Of a stretch of DNA of 64,000 nucleotides, positions 9,275-20,277 are shown in pieces. Origin of the DNA: Isochrysis galbana (taxonomy: Eukaryota > Haptophyta > Isochrysidales > Isochrysidaceae); assembly GCA_018136815.1 (NCBI GenBank), contig CM030934.1, forward strand, positions 6,178,698-6,242,697, written 5' to 3'. Each line of letters opens with the position of its first letter. Position 1 is the first letter of the stretch. The notes under the pieces were generated by a model. That model was given only the letters and a program-made list of their open reading frames with translations. It did no database searches and was not told the DNA's origin. A program made the translations under genes and the position numbers.

Positions 9275-9365
9275 CATTTAATTTTAAAATAACGCTATGT
9301 GTACAACTGTGGACATTCGATCGCTCAATTCGCTCATGTCCCACATTTGACGGAACGACACCTTT
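9275..9365 (+). repeat. Dispersed repeat 'CAACTGTGGACATTYGATCG' (copy 1)
   Basis: It runs from TTTAATTTTAAAAT through ACAACTGTGGACATTCGATC to TTGACGGAACGACACCTTT. Copies are at 42612-42703 (+) and, diverged, at 57146-57215 (-). It sits directly in front of the 203-bp tandem array. Confidence 0.8.
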
Positions 9366-10186
9366 GGTCTCTCCGGGCCTCCTTCGGCGACGGCTCAACG
9401 TTCAATGGGCTCGGCGGGTGGGTGATTTCGACGAGGGTTCGGCGCGCGGCCTGCCCGATTGGCGTGACCATCCGGGTGGGATATGCGTATATGTATATGG
9501 TATCTGGTGGGGTCCGCCATCCGGATGGATCGTCGAAAACGGCCACGAAGCGCGCCCGGCGTCGGTTCGAAGTTGGGCTCTCCGGACCTCCCTCGGCGAC
9601 GGCTCAACGTTCAATGGGCTCGGCGGGTGGGTGATTTCGACGAGGGTTCGGCGCGCGGCCTGCCCGATTGGCGTGACCATCCGGGTGGGATATGCGTATA
9701 TGGTATCTGGTGGGGTCCGCCATCCGGATGGATCGTCGAAAACGGCCACGCAGCGCGCCCGGCATCGGTTCGAAGTTGGTCTCTCCGGGCCTCCCTCGGC
9801 GACGGCTCAACGTTCAATGGGCTCGGCGGGTGGGTGATTTCGACGAGGGTTCGGCGCGCGGCCTGCCCGATTGGCGTGACCATCCGGGTGGGATATGCGT
9901 ATATGGTATCTGGTGGGGTCCGCCATCCGGATGGATCGTCGAAAACGGCCACGCAGCGCGCCCGGCATCGGTTCGAAGTTGGTCTCTCCGGGCCTCCCTC
10001 GGCGACGGCTCAACGTTCAATGGGCTCGGCGGGTGGGTGATTTCGACGAGGGTTCGGCGCGCGGCCTGCCCGATTGGCGTGACCATCCGGGTGGGATATG
10101 CGTATATGGTATCTGGTGGGGTCCGCCATCCGGATGGATCGTCGAAAACGGCCACGCAGCGCGCCCGGCATCGGTTCGAAGTTGGG
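9366..10186. repeat. 203-bp tandem array, four units
   Basis: The anchor CGGCTCAACGTTCAATGGG recurs at 9391, 9600, 9803 and 10006. The last two intervals are exactly 203 bp; the first is 209 because of an extra TATATG-type hexamer near 9490. The units are nearly identical. Long open frames cross the array in several frames on both strands, but with a period that is not a multiple of three these are repeat artefacts. Half a unit (GGTTCGAAGTTGG region) also occurs at 6870-6935. Confidence 0.95.
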
Positions 10187-11032
10187 CTTTTTGAGCTTTT
10201 GCGATTTTAGCGTCTTTTGTCAGTTTTTGATTACGTTTTGTTATGGGGGCCCAAGGGGGGGGGTCCGGGTCCTAATGGGCCCCGGATATGTGCTAGTTGG
10301 GTGTATTGGGAACTTTCTCCCGAAAAAAATCCTTAAATTTCCTCAATTCTGAGATGGTCATTTTTTCACCCCTTATAAAAAAACACTGTTTGACCGCCCT
10401 ACCTGTTTGACCGCCCTATCTTACTATCCAACACACTAGGGCCGCTAGGCGCTAGGAGCACCTCACCGCCCCACAGCCCTTCGTTCGCCGTTCGTTCCCA
10501 GTCCAGACACCCAAATGGGGATGCCCGACCCCATCCAGAATTTCATTCACCCGACTCCCGGCGGGGAGGAGGGCCAAGGCGCCGCGCTAACCGCCGGTGC
10601 CGCTCGCGACGGAGTGGCCCAGAGCCCAAAGCCCTCCGGCTCCGCTCGACTCGACACTTTAATCTTACAGAGACGGAGCCATGAAAAGAAAAAGGAATGT
10701 CGCAAAAAGAAAAGATGTCTCCTGCCCGCGGAGCTTCGGAGACAGAGAAAGGGGGCGACGCGAGATGGTGAGCAGCGCCAGGGGGTGGGGGTGGGGGGTG
10801 GGGGATGGGGGGGGGGGGCGGGCAGGGGGCATGAGGAAGGGGTAAAGTTTTGAGCGATCTCGCGGCGGCCGAGCGGCCGGGCGGGCGGGTCAAGCGGGCG
10901 GTGTTGAGGGGTCTCTCTCTCACCTCACGGCCCCTTTGCGGCCCACAGGCTGGCGAGGGGCAAGTCGGTGGAGGCACGCTCACCAAGCGGCCAGGCAATG
11001 CTGGCGCGCGGGCAGCTGGCCCGACTGGCACG
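10187..11032. other. Spacer upstream of Sec61-beta; includes a repeat end at 10345-10425
   Basis: 10345-10425 holds GATGGTCATTTTTTCACCCC and twice TTTGACCGCCCTA; the reverse complement of this block recurs at 30360-30450. 10780-10830 is G-rich. No gene was recognised before the Sec61-beta start. Confidence 0.5.
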
Positions 11033-11323
11033 ATGGCCAGGAAGGCGGCCGCGGCGCGGCGTCCGGCGGCGCGCTCGGGCGGTGGCGGCGGCTCTGGCAT
11101 TCTCAAATTCTACACCGATGACGCGCCAGGACTCAAAATGTCTGCTGCAGCCTGATGCACCTCTGCATTGCGCAGCAGCAGACACTCCGGTTCTGCTGAT
11201 GCTAACCCGCCGTCTCTACCCGCCCATGCTCACAGTGGACCGACAACCGTGCTTGTCCTGAGCCTGCTCTTCATTGCATTCGTCGTGCTGCTTCACATCT
11301 GGGGCAAGTTCCGTAAGGGTTAA
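11033..11323 (+). CDS. SEC61B: Sec61-beta, ER translocon subunit (2 exons)
   Basis: Exon 1 is 11033-11139 and exon 2 is 11236-11323, joined over a 96-bp GT-AG intron (GTCTGC...TCACAG) in phase 2. The product is 64 residues from this ATG. A Gly-rich stretch leads into ILKFYTDDAPGLKI, the signature of Sec61-beta (FYTDDAPGLK). The single tail-anchor span GPTTVLVLSLLFIAFVVLLH and a short HIWGKFRKG end follow. It is part of the Sec61 complex for protein translocation at the ER. Family members are usually 80-100 residues and the frame is open upstream to about 10850, so translation may start earlier (there is an ATG-less basic Ala/Arg stretch). Identity is certain; only the start is open. Confidence 0.95.
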
Positions 11324-12300
11324 GCACTCAACCGCATTCGTATTGGGTAGGCTCTTTAACTCAAGGTGCATGCTGGTTGACGCAGCCATTACCATTGCAC
11401 AACTGCGCATCGGAATTTCATGATGCTGTGGGGGAAGGCGCAGGATTGTTCACCTGCTCGCGGTTGAACCTTGGCTTGAGACGCATCGCACGTTGAGGCT
11501 ACTTTTCTTGTAGCAGTGAATCAGTTCAAATGTGCTGCACGTTCGAGAAACACGTGAACGTGTGGCACCCTGACCAGTTGCTTCGATGGATGATTTGCCT
11601 GCGCTTTGAATTCTGGATCACGGACACCAAACGAGCTTATGCTTTCCCCTAAGGAGATCGTGTTGTTTGCGCATTAGCCAAGCCGGCCTTTGATCCCGAG
11701 CACAAAGGTGCAACTCCTGACGTGTTTAGTCGTCGCGTAACAAAGAAATGGAGTTGGTTGGCCTACACTTTGGCTATAATGTATGCTGGACCTCCTGAAT
11801 CACCGATGACTTAGCGAATGCACTGACTCAGACTAACGTCGTTGGTTGCTGAGACCCCGCCCCATCGCCACTCTTTCTTGAGATACCTGTAATGCGCAAA
11901 GCGATGGCTTATCGCGTGATCTTTTTGCCACTCTGCCTTAGCCTCGCCTTACCACGCATAGTTGAAAGTTGTCATACTATGGTCGGCTTGCGGCTGGCTC
12001 GGTCTATTGTTCATAGAAATAGCGCCCCTCTTCACTCTCATATAAATCATAATCATAAATGACGACGACCTCTCACACCTCACACCTAGCGCCAAACTGA
12101 AACGGCTAGCCGAACACCTGAACTTAGTGCACATGTGGTAGGCTCACGACTCAAACCCTATCCCTACAAAAATAGTGACCCGGGATAGCTAGACGCCCAT
12201 ACAACCCGAACTACGAACTAGCAGAAACAATATGATATGAGACTACCTACTCCCTACTCATACTCCCATGGGGGAAGCCTTTTAAAAATTCTTGAAGGTG
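11324..12300. other. Intergenic, no gene seen
   Basis: 3' region of Sec61-beta followed by unremarkable sequence with stops in all frames. Confidence 0.5.
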
Positions 12301-12429
12301 TCCGCTAAGCTACTAGTGTCCCACACTCCCCCGCGCTCTCATCGACATCGCCTATACTCCTACCTCTACTCTCCCTTTCCGCTCCCCCCTCGTTCCTTTT
12401 TCTTCGGTTTCGGTATAGTTTTGGGGGGT

Positions 12430-12725
12430 TGGGGGTCGGCCCATGTACACTACTTTGGGCCTCGCGTTGGGGGAGGGGAGGGGCGGTGCTGTGGTGGCCA
12501 TGCGCCATGCAGGGCAGGGTGGTCTTGCTGGTGCATGGCTGTCAGGGGGCGGCACGGGACGAGTCTCGTGCTCGTGCGCACCTGGGTCGGGGGAGGAGCG
12601 CCCGCTCGCGGGCGCTTCGAGTGCGAGGAGTCGAGCTTGGCCCGATCGTCCGTCGCGGCGGGGGTGGCAGCAGGGGAGGAGGGGGGCGGCGCGCGCTCCA
12701 TATGACCCTATCGTCTTAACGATAG
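12430..12725 (-). mobile_element. LINE 5' end fragment (hairpin plus ORF1 start)
   Basis: Read on the minus strand: the hairpin CTATCGTTAAGACGATAG (12708-12725), then ATGGAGCGCGCG and an ORF1-like frame (MERAPPPSSPAATPAATDD..., 12450-12701) rich in Pro and Ala. The same hairpin-ATGGAGCG layout begins the LINE copies at 24410, 57348 and 60321. Confidence 0.7.
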
Positions 12726-13579
12726 TTGCAAAGTTTGCACAAAGAGCCGGGTGTTGGCAAGGATTGTGGATTGTGGGGGTAGATGGTGGGAATGAGTACG
12801 ATATACGATATTGCCGCACCGCCGTGATGAGCGTTCTGACAGTGAATCGGTGAATAGAGTGCGTATCCTTGTCGCATTGGGCATTGGCTCTGGGCGTAGC
12901 CTCATACTCATACTCATGCACTCATCATATTCATATTCATCATATTACGAGAGCTCCTATGCTAATGCTAAGCCCCAATGTACCCTCCCCAACACCATAC
13001 CTTTGATGGTTGATGGTTGATGGAGCCCCTAGTGGAGGTTTATATAGCTTTTTTCTTTTTTATTCAACCCAAAGCGTGCGTGCGAGGCATCTCAGTTTTG
13101 GAACGGAGGTAGTACATGTTTTTGTCCTCCGAAAAAACCACTAAAAACACTTTCTTGAGCGTTAGTCGTTAGTACCTCTACTCTCACTAGACTTGCACTA
13201 ACACTAACACGCCAAGCCACGACATACATCCCAAGGCACAAACAAACTAAAAAAAGGCACAAACAAACAAGGCACATCATCATCATCATCATTCATCATT
13301 TCGTTTCTTCTGGCTTACGACTGCCAAGCTTAGAATTAGAATAAGGCCATAGGACGTCGTCCTTTTCCTTTCTGGTTATCACTGTGAGGAAGGGGACCTG
13401 TGACCTGTACCTTTCCTAAAGCACTATGTATTTGAAATCTCCGGCCGGGGCCAACCCCCAGTCCTGGCGGTGATCCGGTGCAATCGTCAATCGTGACGTG
13501 GTGGCTCTCGACTCTCGACCCCCCGTCTCTCCCCAACGGCCCAACAGTGCTTTCATCGGTGGCTGCGTGGTGAGAACAC
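12726..13579. other. Intergenic, no gene seen
   Basis: Contains CATCAT/TCATAC microsatellite-like stretches at about 12900-12950 and 13270-13290. No recognisable ORF. Confidence 0.5.
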
Positions 13580-14035
13580 CGGGGGGGGGGGCGGGGGGGG
13601 GCGGGGGGGGGGGCGGGGCCCATCGGGCCAGCCAGCCCCCACCTTGGTGCTCGGCCCGCCCGGCGCCCTGTCGAGTGCTTTACTCCTCCTACAGGAGGGA
13701 GGGAGACCGGGCAGACGCAAAGGAGGAAGACGTCGACGAGAGAGAGAAAGGGAGGGAGGGAGGGAAGGGGAGGGAGGGGGAGGGAGAGGGGAAGGGGGCG
13801 CCGGGGGGGGGGGGGGGGGGGGGGGGGGAACGCCCCAGCAGCCGAGCGCGAGACGCTGCAGGAAGGCTCTCTGGAGGGGAGAGGGGGGAGGGGGGGAGCC
13901 TTCCCCGCCTTCCCCCCCCCCCCCCCCCCTCCCTAAAGTAATCTCTCCACCCCCTTTGCCCTCTCGGAGCCCACCTGACCCAGCGCAGTGGCGCGGTCAG
14001 CGGGCGGGCGGAGGAGGAGGGGAGGGGGGGGGGGA
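13580..14035. repeat. G-run / purine-rich tract upstream of the 14.1-kb gene
   Basis: Runs of 8-28 G (13580-13620, 13805-13830), GGGAGG repeats and a C run at 13915-13932. Such tracts can form G-quadruplexes; this is inferred from sequence only. Confidence 0.8.
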
Positions 14036-14099
14036 ACAAGGGGCGCGTGCCGCACCTGCGAGCTCCGACCTGGACGGCGGCCGGCCTGCGCGCGTCTGG

Positions 14100-16815
14100 A
14101 TGGCGCACGGCTCAGAGCTGGCGGACCTCTTCTTCAGAGCCGACAAGGTGCTCTCCGAGGCCGACCAGGCCAGGACGAATGAGCTGCGCAGGAACTACCG
14201 CCTGTGGCGGAAGGGAGGTGAGGGGGTTGAGCCGCATGCAGACCCAGTCGCACTCAAGCACACGGCCACCATCGACGAGTCGCGATCGCAGGCGAAAATG
14301 AGGCGCGTCAAGACGTATGGCAATCGCCTGGGCGCGGCCGCGGCGACGCCGGCCTTCTCTCCAACCAGTAGCCCCACACAGGAGCATGCCACAGACAGAG
14401 CAAACGGCTCTCAAGGCAGAGCAAATGGCTCTGGAGCTGCGGCGAACGTCCCTCTGGTGAGGCCGGACTCCACGCCATCCGCTATAGATTCAGTCACCGT
14501 TCAACACGCCATCACACCATTTCCGCCGCTGAACCCTGCTGCCCCAATGCTTGCCAGAGGTGGCTGCCCGTTCCCTCAAGGCGAGATGCCTCCGCCAGTT
14601 GCTTTGCCAACTGCGACAGGGGACGTGCATGCGGTAGCCACGGTGCCTGGGGGCTGTCCCTTTCGTCAGGCATCGACTGTTACGCCGCCCCCGACAGACC
14701 TGGCGAGATCTAGGGGTGCTTCCTCTGGTCTGGTGGCACTGGCACCCTCAACTCTCCTCTCAGGGGACAGTCCGGTGGCGGCTCCTGGAGTGCCTACCTT
14801 AACTGCAGCCCAGCTAGCGGCTTTCCAGAAGGCGTACATCAAGGCGCTGCAGGAGCAAAAAGAGCTCTTAGCTCAAAGTTCAAGACAGGCAGCGGCAAAT
14901 GCCACGTCAGCTGCTGCTGCGACGGCGCCGATGGTGGCGCAGGCCCCGCGGCCAGGTGCGGCTCCGGCGCGTTCAGGGGGAAGGGCGAACGGGCAAACAG
15001 CATGTCCAGGGCCAAATCGGTCACATGCGCCTGTGCCGCAACTCGCCGCTGCTTGCGTTGATGGGCTCGTTGGGAATGGAGCGGCGAGAAAGGCGCCGAG
15101 CCGCAGTGGAGCCGCCTCGTCTGCTGTATCCGCATCCTCGGGAGCTCCCTCGGGGATTCTTCATTCAGCTGCTGACGACGATGATGAATCTAGCGAGGGG
15201 CTTGTGCTTGCAACCTCGTGTGCCCATGGGCCGCTGGTCACACACCCACAAATGTCATCATCGAGCGGGATGCTGGTATCAGTCTTCCCTTCATCTAATG
15301 AATCGTGGCTGTATGTGCTCATGGCGGGCGAGTTTGGCGTGCCTTTCAACATAGGGCTCAGTGCCAAAGGCGTTGTCTATGGAAGGCTTCAGTTCCGCGC
15401 CAAGATGCAGCAGTGGGCGCTTTTGCATGTGGATCCTTCTGAGTGGAAGGCCCTTTCTCTGGACACGCTCATCCCGGCGACCGTGCATGCATGGAAGTCA
15501 CCGATCCCACCGAAGAGCGATGCGAGATGGATATGCTTTCCGTATCTGAGTAAAGAACCCGAGAGCTGTCTCGACCTGCCCCATTTACTTGCCCATGGCT
15601 CATATTGCCTCGATGTCAAGCCTGACGTCTCGCCGATCATGCTTTCAGCCCAGATGCCCATCCCAGAGGCGACTGTACAGCGTGATGTCAAGGCGATAGG
15701 CGCAAGACCAACCAAGAAAGAGGCTCCAAAGTCATCTCGCAAGCGGCAGCAGAAAACACAGGGGAGCACCCCTATGATTCCCGACGCGGCCTTGAAGAGG
15801 GGGGGCATTGATGCTGGCGTAGCTCCGGCTGAGGCTCCAGCTAGCAGTGCCAGTTTCGGCTCGGGACGCGGAAATCCATCGAAGCGGGCCCGTGGTGCGG
15901 GTGCTGCACCTGCAAAGCAGTCGCAACCCTTCGATCCGCGCTTGACAGCACGGCGCGGAGCAGACGTTGGGCGAGAGCAGACGAGTGTAATGGGGGCATT
16001 CAGCCCCGGGACCAGCGGCGACATGGTCATGAGGCAGCTGTTGCAGTCCCTGGTCTTCACTCACAATAGCCACCAGCAACACGCCACTCAGCAGATAGGA
16101 CAACAGCAAGCTGCCGGCAGCAACGGCGCGACGATCCCATCCCCTAGATCGATGTTCGAATTTCTGCAATACTTGGAGGGCGCTGCAAAGTGCAACGTCG
16201 GGCACCAGTCTGGGGTGAATGGCCAGCCAAGCCTAGTTTCGACACCCAGCAGCGACGCAGTACAGGCGCCTTCGGGCGGACTTCCTGATTCTGCATCTTT
16301 CGCTTCGCTCCTCGGCCTTCTACGCTCCGACTCGATGCAGCAGTCACTTGCTATGTTGGAGTCCCAACGTGCCGACGGAATGGCGAGCTCTAGCGAGCTG
16401 AACCTCGCAGCCCTTGTGCGTGCGGCCTCTTCTAACGACATGGCCAATGCCAATGGCGCTTCTCACGACGGCATGCCCCCGCCCCAAATCCCGCCATGGG
16501 GTGGACGCGGCGCATCTCGTGGCAACGCCAGCTTGCCGGGCCCGCCGTCGATAGAGGACTTCCACGAGCTTCAAGCTCTTGCAGGGTCACTGAAGGAGTC
16601 GCCGTCGGTCAGTTCGCTCATGGATTTGGTGCGTTCGAGGTGAGTGCGCATCGGCATTTCAGCACCCAGGCCCACCCGTCCCCTTGTTCTATCTTAATCT
16701 GGTCTTCTCATCACTGTGCGCTTCCTTTGCTTGCGCCTATCGCAGCTCTGCTAGCTCGCTGATGGAGCTCATGAACTACTCATACAGCGCTACGAATTTG
16801 GCTGGCATGGAGTGA
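14100..16815 (+). CDS. Large low-complexity protein with repeated SSLM[DE]L motif (2 exons)
   Basis: Exon 1 is 14100-16639 and exon 2 is 16746-16815, with a GTGAGT...CGCAG intron of 106 bp; the product is 869 residues. The ATG at 14100 was chosen because the frame above it is only poly-Gly/Pro from the G tract. The N-terminus (SELADLFFRADKVLSEADQ) is helical. The middle is Ala/Pro/Ser-rich with one ordered-looking region (about residues 390-530, around ESWLYVLMAGEFGVPF and WKALSLDTLIPATVHAW). A basic stretch KKEAPKSSRKRQQK is a likely nuclear signal. The C-terminal third has short Ser-Leu motifs (SFASLLGLLRS, ELNLAALVRAASS, SVSSLMDLVRS, ASSLMELM). The last two lie on either side of the intron, which supports the splice. 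No family is recognised; a nuclear regulatory role is a guess. Confidence 0.7.
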
Positions 16816-17154
16816 CTGCGGGAGTTACGTGATTTTTTTTCTGGACATGGTCTCATCCTCACTGCCGTGGTGATTGCAGATACCGGTTTGTTTGGCGAGC
16901 GCTCTCCACTCGCAGTTTGCTGAGTTGGCCTTTGGAGGTAGGTAGTACTCCCTGGGCCCTCTCTGTCTCGCTTCCTCCGAGTCTCCTCCTCATGCTCCAC
17001 CCTTTACCCATATCGTCCTTGTTCCGGGTAGAGAGCATTGTGTATGCGGTTCTTTCATGTCTGTGGTGTCCCCGCGTGTTGCATGGTCCTTCATGAAAGT
17101 GAGAATGTGAAACTCCCGTGCGATGTCTCATCATCACCGTCCACGTCCTCTATC
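16816..17154. other. 3' region of the 14.1-kb gene; nothing else seen
   Basis: No ORF with family features and no repeat match found. Confidence 0.5.
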
Positions 17155-18075
17155 CTACACGCACACACAGCTGCAAACACCATAAGCATGAGCGCATAAG
17201 CAAAAAAAAATCTTCTTAATAGTCTCACCGCGCCCGCGACTCTGCACCTTATCTATGCAGCCACGCCCGCTACTCTCTCCCCCCCTCCACCTGCCTTGCG
17301 GCTCGTCCCCTTGTGCGCTACTTAGGGGCTGGGTGTTTGGGGTTTCCTGCAGCAGACGGCGTGCTCCGATCCCCGATAGGCGATAGAGGTTTTCCTCTCC
17401 TTCCTCCTGTGCCATCGGGCTATCGGCTTTTTGTGTTATCCTTTTTTGATCAGTGTGCCTAGGGTTCTCCCAGCCGCTGGTCTTGTATATCTCCTTTATG
17501 CTTCCGTTCCACTTTTGTTGTTTTAGCTTTTTGAAGAATTCCTTGGAGTGGAGGTCTTCTTGGCGGAGTTGGGTGTATAGGGGGAGGTGTTTTAGTGGGT
17601 TCTTGCTGCGCTCTTCCATCAGCATTCGGTTGGCTTCGGCGATCTTCTCCGTGAGGCGCTCGCGTCGGGGGCCCTTACTTATGAGCTTTATGTTGAGTGT
17701 TGAGTGTAGCTATGGTTTTTTCTAGCTAGGGTAGACTGGATGGAGGGTATTTTTCTAGCGCGGGTTTCTTTCTTCTCTATAGGAATGTGGCGATGTGTGC
17801 CTTTGCACTAGCCCACTCGTCGGCCAGGTCGCCGCCGGCTTCCGCGTTTTCTTTCGCTCTACGAAGCAGCAGTTCGACTACCTGGCGGCGTCCTCAGTCC
17901 CGACTTCTCCTGTAAACAGGTGCGGGACTTACATATTTTCCGGTGAGCGGAGCCCTCGCTCCGCCCACCCCCTTCTCCGCGCTCTCTCTCCCCTCTCCTG
18001 CAGGCACGCGCGATGGCGCGCCTGCGACAGGCCTGCAGCTGCCTCTGGAGACCCCTGGAGGCTGACGAATTGGGA
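17155..18075 (-). mobile_element. Decayed, internally deleted LINE (endonuclease-RT linker joined to 3' tail)
   Basis: On the minus strand: a hairpin module (17942-17969, GGTGAGCGGAGC-loop type, plus AAGTCCCG/CGGGACT), then an interrupted frame with ELLLRRAKENAEAGGDLADE, then ANRMLMEERSKNPLKHLP and DLHSKEFFKKLKQQKWN (17500-17640). That last segment is typical of the linker between the endonuclease and RT domains of L1-like elements. The RT is missing and the sequence goes straight into a tail (17213-17345) ending GGTGAGACTATTAAGAAG. The same tail occurs at 26530-26675. Stop codons are present, so it is not functional. Confidence 0.65.
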
Positions 18076-18809
18076 TGGCCCTTAGGGCCTGAGGGCAATG
18101 AGGAAGGAGGCATGCCGGCGGCAGGCGCGGCGGAGGAGACGACTTCAGAGGGGCTGACGGGCTGAAGCCCGTCAGCAGAGGAAGGCGGGCAGGCGGGCTT
18201 GGGCGAGGGCGAGGACGGCGGCGAGAGCGACATCGAGCGAGTAGCGAGAGGCGAGGGTGAGTGTGAGGAGGGATGTGATGGCAGGGGCTGGTGAGGCGAG
18301 GCGAGTTTGTAGGGTCTGAGTGTTACGAGAGCGAGAGCGACGAGAGCGAGAGCGACGACGGATGACGACTGGCGACAGGACGACGGACAGAGACACCCAG
18401 GAAAACACCCCGACTCTCGCCGCACGACTTTCTCACATAACTCAACTGAAATCAAACCCAAACACTCCGGCCAGACAACGACGGACGACGATCAGAAGGC
18501 GATCTGTCGGCGGCGATCCCGTCTGGAAGGGGAATCGCACCATAACGGAAACGAGGGGCAATCCTGCCGCACAAGATTCCAAGAGACCTACCAAATAAGA
18601 CGAAAGGAGTGCGATGTGCCTAAGGGGGAGATACGAAGAGGTCGTAAATTAAACCTGATTGCCCCCAGAAGCAGATAAAGAACCGCTGTAGAGATAGCAA
18701 ATTAAACCTATTTGCGAGGCGCCTGGGAGGAAGAAAGGTGGGGCAACTTCCCTTCTCTTTCGAGAGAAAGAGAGAGGGCGCTCCACAACCCACGATCCCA
18801 TGCATCCAA
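18076..18809. other. No recognised gene; repeat-like Arg/Glu-rich frames
   Basis: A GAGCGAGAGCGACG low-complexity stretch at 18320-18360 and a 92-codon frame (18320-18598) without family features. Likely retroelement debris. Confidence 0.4.
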
Positions 18810-19265
18810 GCGAAGCTTTTGACCGAGAACGAGAACGAGAGAATTATAACGATAAATACCGAACGACGAAGAGAAGCCTAACGAGTGTCGATTCGCGAAT
18901 GCGACAGAGGCTCCTGGAGGCCAGCTCAGGGGGCAGAGGAGGCTGGGGCTGGGCCCTGGTCTCCCCTGTCTCTCCCTCGCTGGCGCTCTTGGGCCTCAGG
19001 GGCCCCCACTCTGCACCTGTCTGCCTGTCGAACAGGGGGGGAGGGGGGGTTGGAGCGATGGGCTGGCCACGAGGGGCCAGGACGCGCGAATCAGGAATCA
19101 GGCGAGCCTGTCAGGGAGAGAGTGGGTCAGCATGGCAGTGGCCTCCTGGCAAGCCATCAGGCATGCCAGGAGTGTGGGTGGTTCCTCCCCCATGGCAGGG
19201 GAGGAGTGGAGAGAGGGGGGGGCTAGTGCCCCCCCATGGGCGAACTAAGTATAAACTTAGTGAGT
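18810..19265 (+). repeat. Short interspersed element, hairpin end type 2 (copy 1)
   Basis: It starts GAAGCTTTTGACCGAGAACG, passes CGAGTGTCGATTCGCGAATG, continues with the GGGGGCAGAGGAGGCTGGGG head and ends in the hairpin ACTAAGTATAAACTTAGT (19244-19261). Type-2 tails also occur at 7030-7062 and 43838-43872. The start is shared with the element at 19640. Confidence 0.8.
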
Positions 19266-19639
19266 AAGGCGCTAATAAAAGTAGTGATGCCCCAACACTG
19301 TCCGTCACCGCCCCCCCCCCCGCCCCCCCCCGCGGGGAGCACGAGCAAAAAATCAGCGTGGGGGTTACCGGATACTTTACTGGAGAGTGAAGAGTGCTCC
19401 TCCAACCTTCTCGAATCTTTTCTTTTTTCCTTATTCGATTTCCCCGAGGTGCCCCTGAGATGGGTCTCCGGTTGCGACAACGGAACGAGGCACCACACTG
19501 CGGCCTCCAGGGCTCCACCACAAGATCGCGCGAGGTGCGGTGTCATCGTCTAAGTGGGGCTTGAGGCACCTCCTATGTATTTTCATAGTCAAGCCCCAAA
19601 AGCGAGCAACCCTCACAAGGGGGGTGAAAATGCTGCGGG
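19266..19639. other. Spacer between two short interspersed elements; no gene
   Basis: C-run at 19310-19330; no ORF of interest. Confidence 0.5.
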
Positions 19640-20080
19640 CGTCGACGCGGAGCTTTTGACCGAGAATGAGAGAAAGCAGAGAATTAGAATGATAAATGCC
19701 GAACGAGAGAGAATTCTAACGAGTGTCGATTCGCGAATGCGACATCGCCTCGCTGGCCATGGGAGCTGCCCAGAGGCCGCAGAGGCCCCTGTCTCCTGTC
19801 TTCCTGGTCCTGGCGACCAGTGATGGGGGGATGGGGGGGGAGTGAGCTCTAGGGCAGGCCCAGCATGGGCGTGGGAGTGCGAATCGCGGATCGCGGCCCG
19901 CGACCACTAGGGGTCTTGGCCAGAATGATGATTGCCCAACCCCTGCTAGAGGAGGGCAGGGGCTGAGGGCTGAGCTTGGTTGTACGGGCCCACCCCGGCA
20001 CCCCGGACCCCGGGGGTTGTCCGCCATGGAGTGACGGGGGCGCGAGGCCCCCATTGACCCCCACTTATAAAAGTAGGTTG
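19640..20080 (+). repeat. Short interspersed element, hairpin end type 1 (copy 2)
   Basis: Same start block as 18810 (AGCTTTTGACCGAGAATGAG ... CGAGTGTCGATTCGCGAATG) but ends in the type-1 tail GCGCGAGGCCCCCATTGACC and hairpin CACTTATAAAAGTAGG. One start thus pairs with two different ends. Confidence 0.8.
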
Positions 20081-20250
20081 CTAGCGCTTAGGAGTAGGAG
20101 GTCTAACCTCTTACCCTAGTCTTAGACATCACCCTGGCCCCGTCTCACTCCCTTTCCCGCCCCGACGGTCCGCCGTCCTTCATCCTTGTCTTCGGTTCCC
20201 GGGGATGAGGCCGCCCATGTGATGGCGCTTCTCGCTTCGGCAGTAAGCAG

Positions 20251-20257
20251 TATAAAG
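20251..20257 (+). promoter_or_regulatory. TATA-like box upstream of the 20.3-kb gene
   Basis: TATAAAG lies 27 bp before the chosen ATG (20278). The short distance makes a leader of only a few bases, so its use is uncertain. Confidence 0.25.
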
Positions 20258-20277
20258 TGGAAACGGACGCGTGCGCG

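Noticed and set aside
9540-10180. tRNA-derived pol III B box (GGTTCGAAGTT)
   Set aside because: It lacks the closing CC of the B box, and no A box or cloverleaf could be placed at the right distance.
9364-10210. Several open frames of 100-185 codons on both strands
   Set aside because: They run through the 203-bp tandem array; since 203 is not a multiple of three the frames rotate, so no protein repeat exists.
10515-10853. 112-codon frame upstream of Sec61-beta
   Set aside because: Ends in a poly-Gly run from a G-rich tract and has no family feature; kept as spacer.
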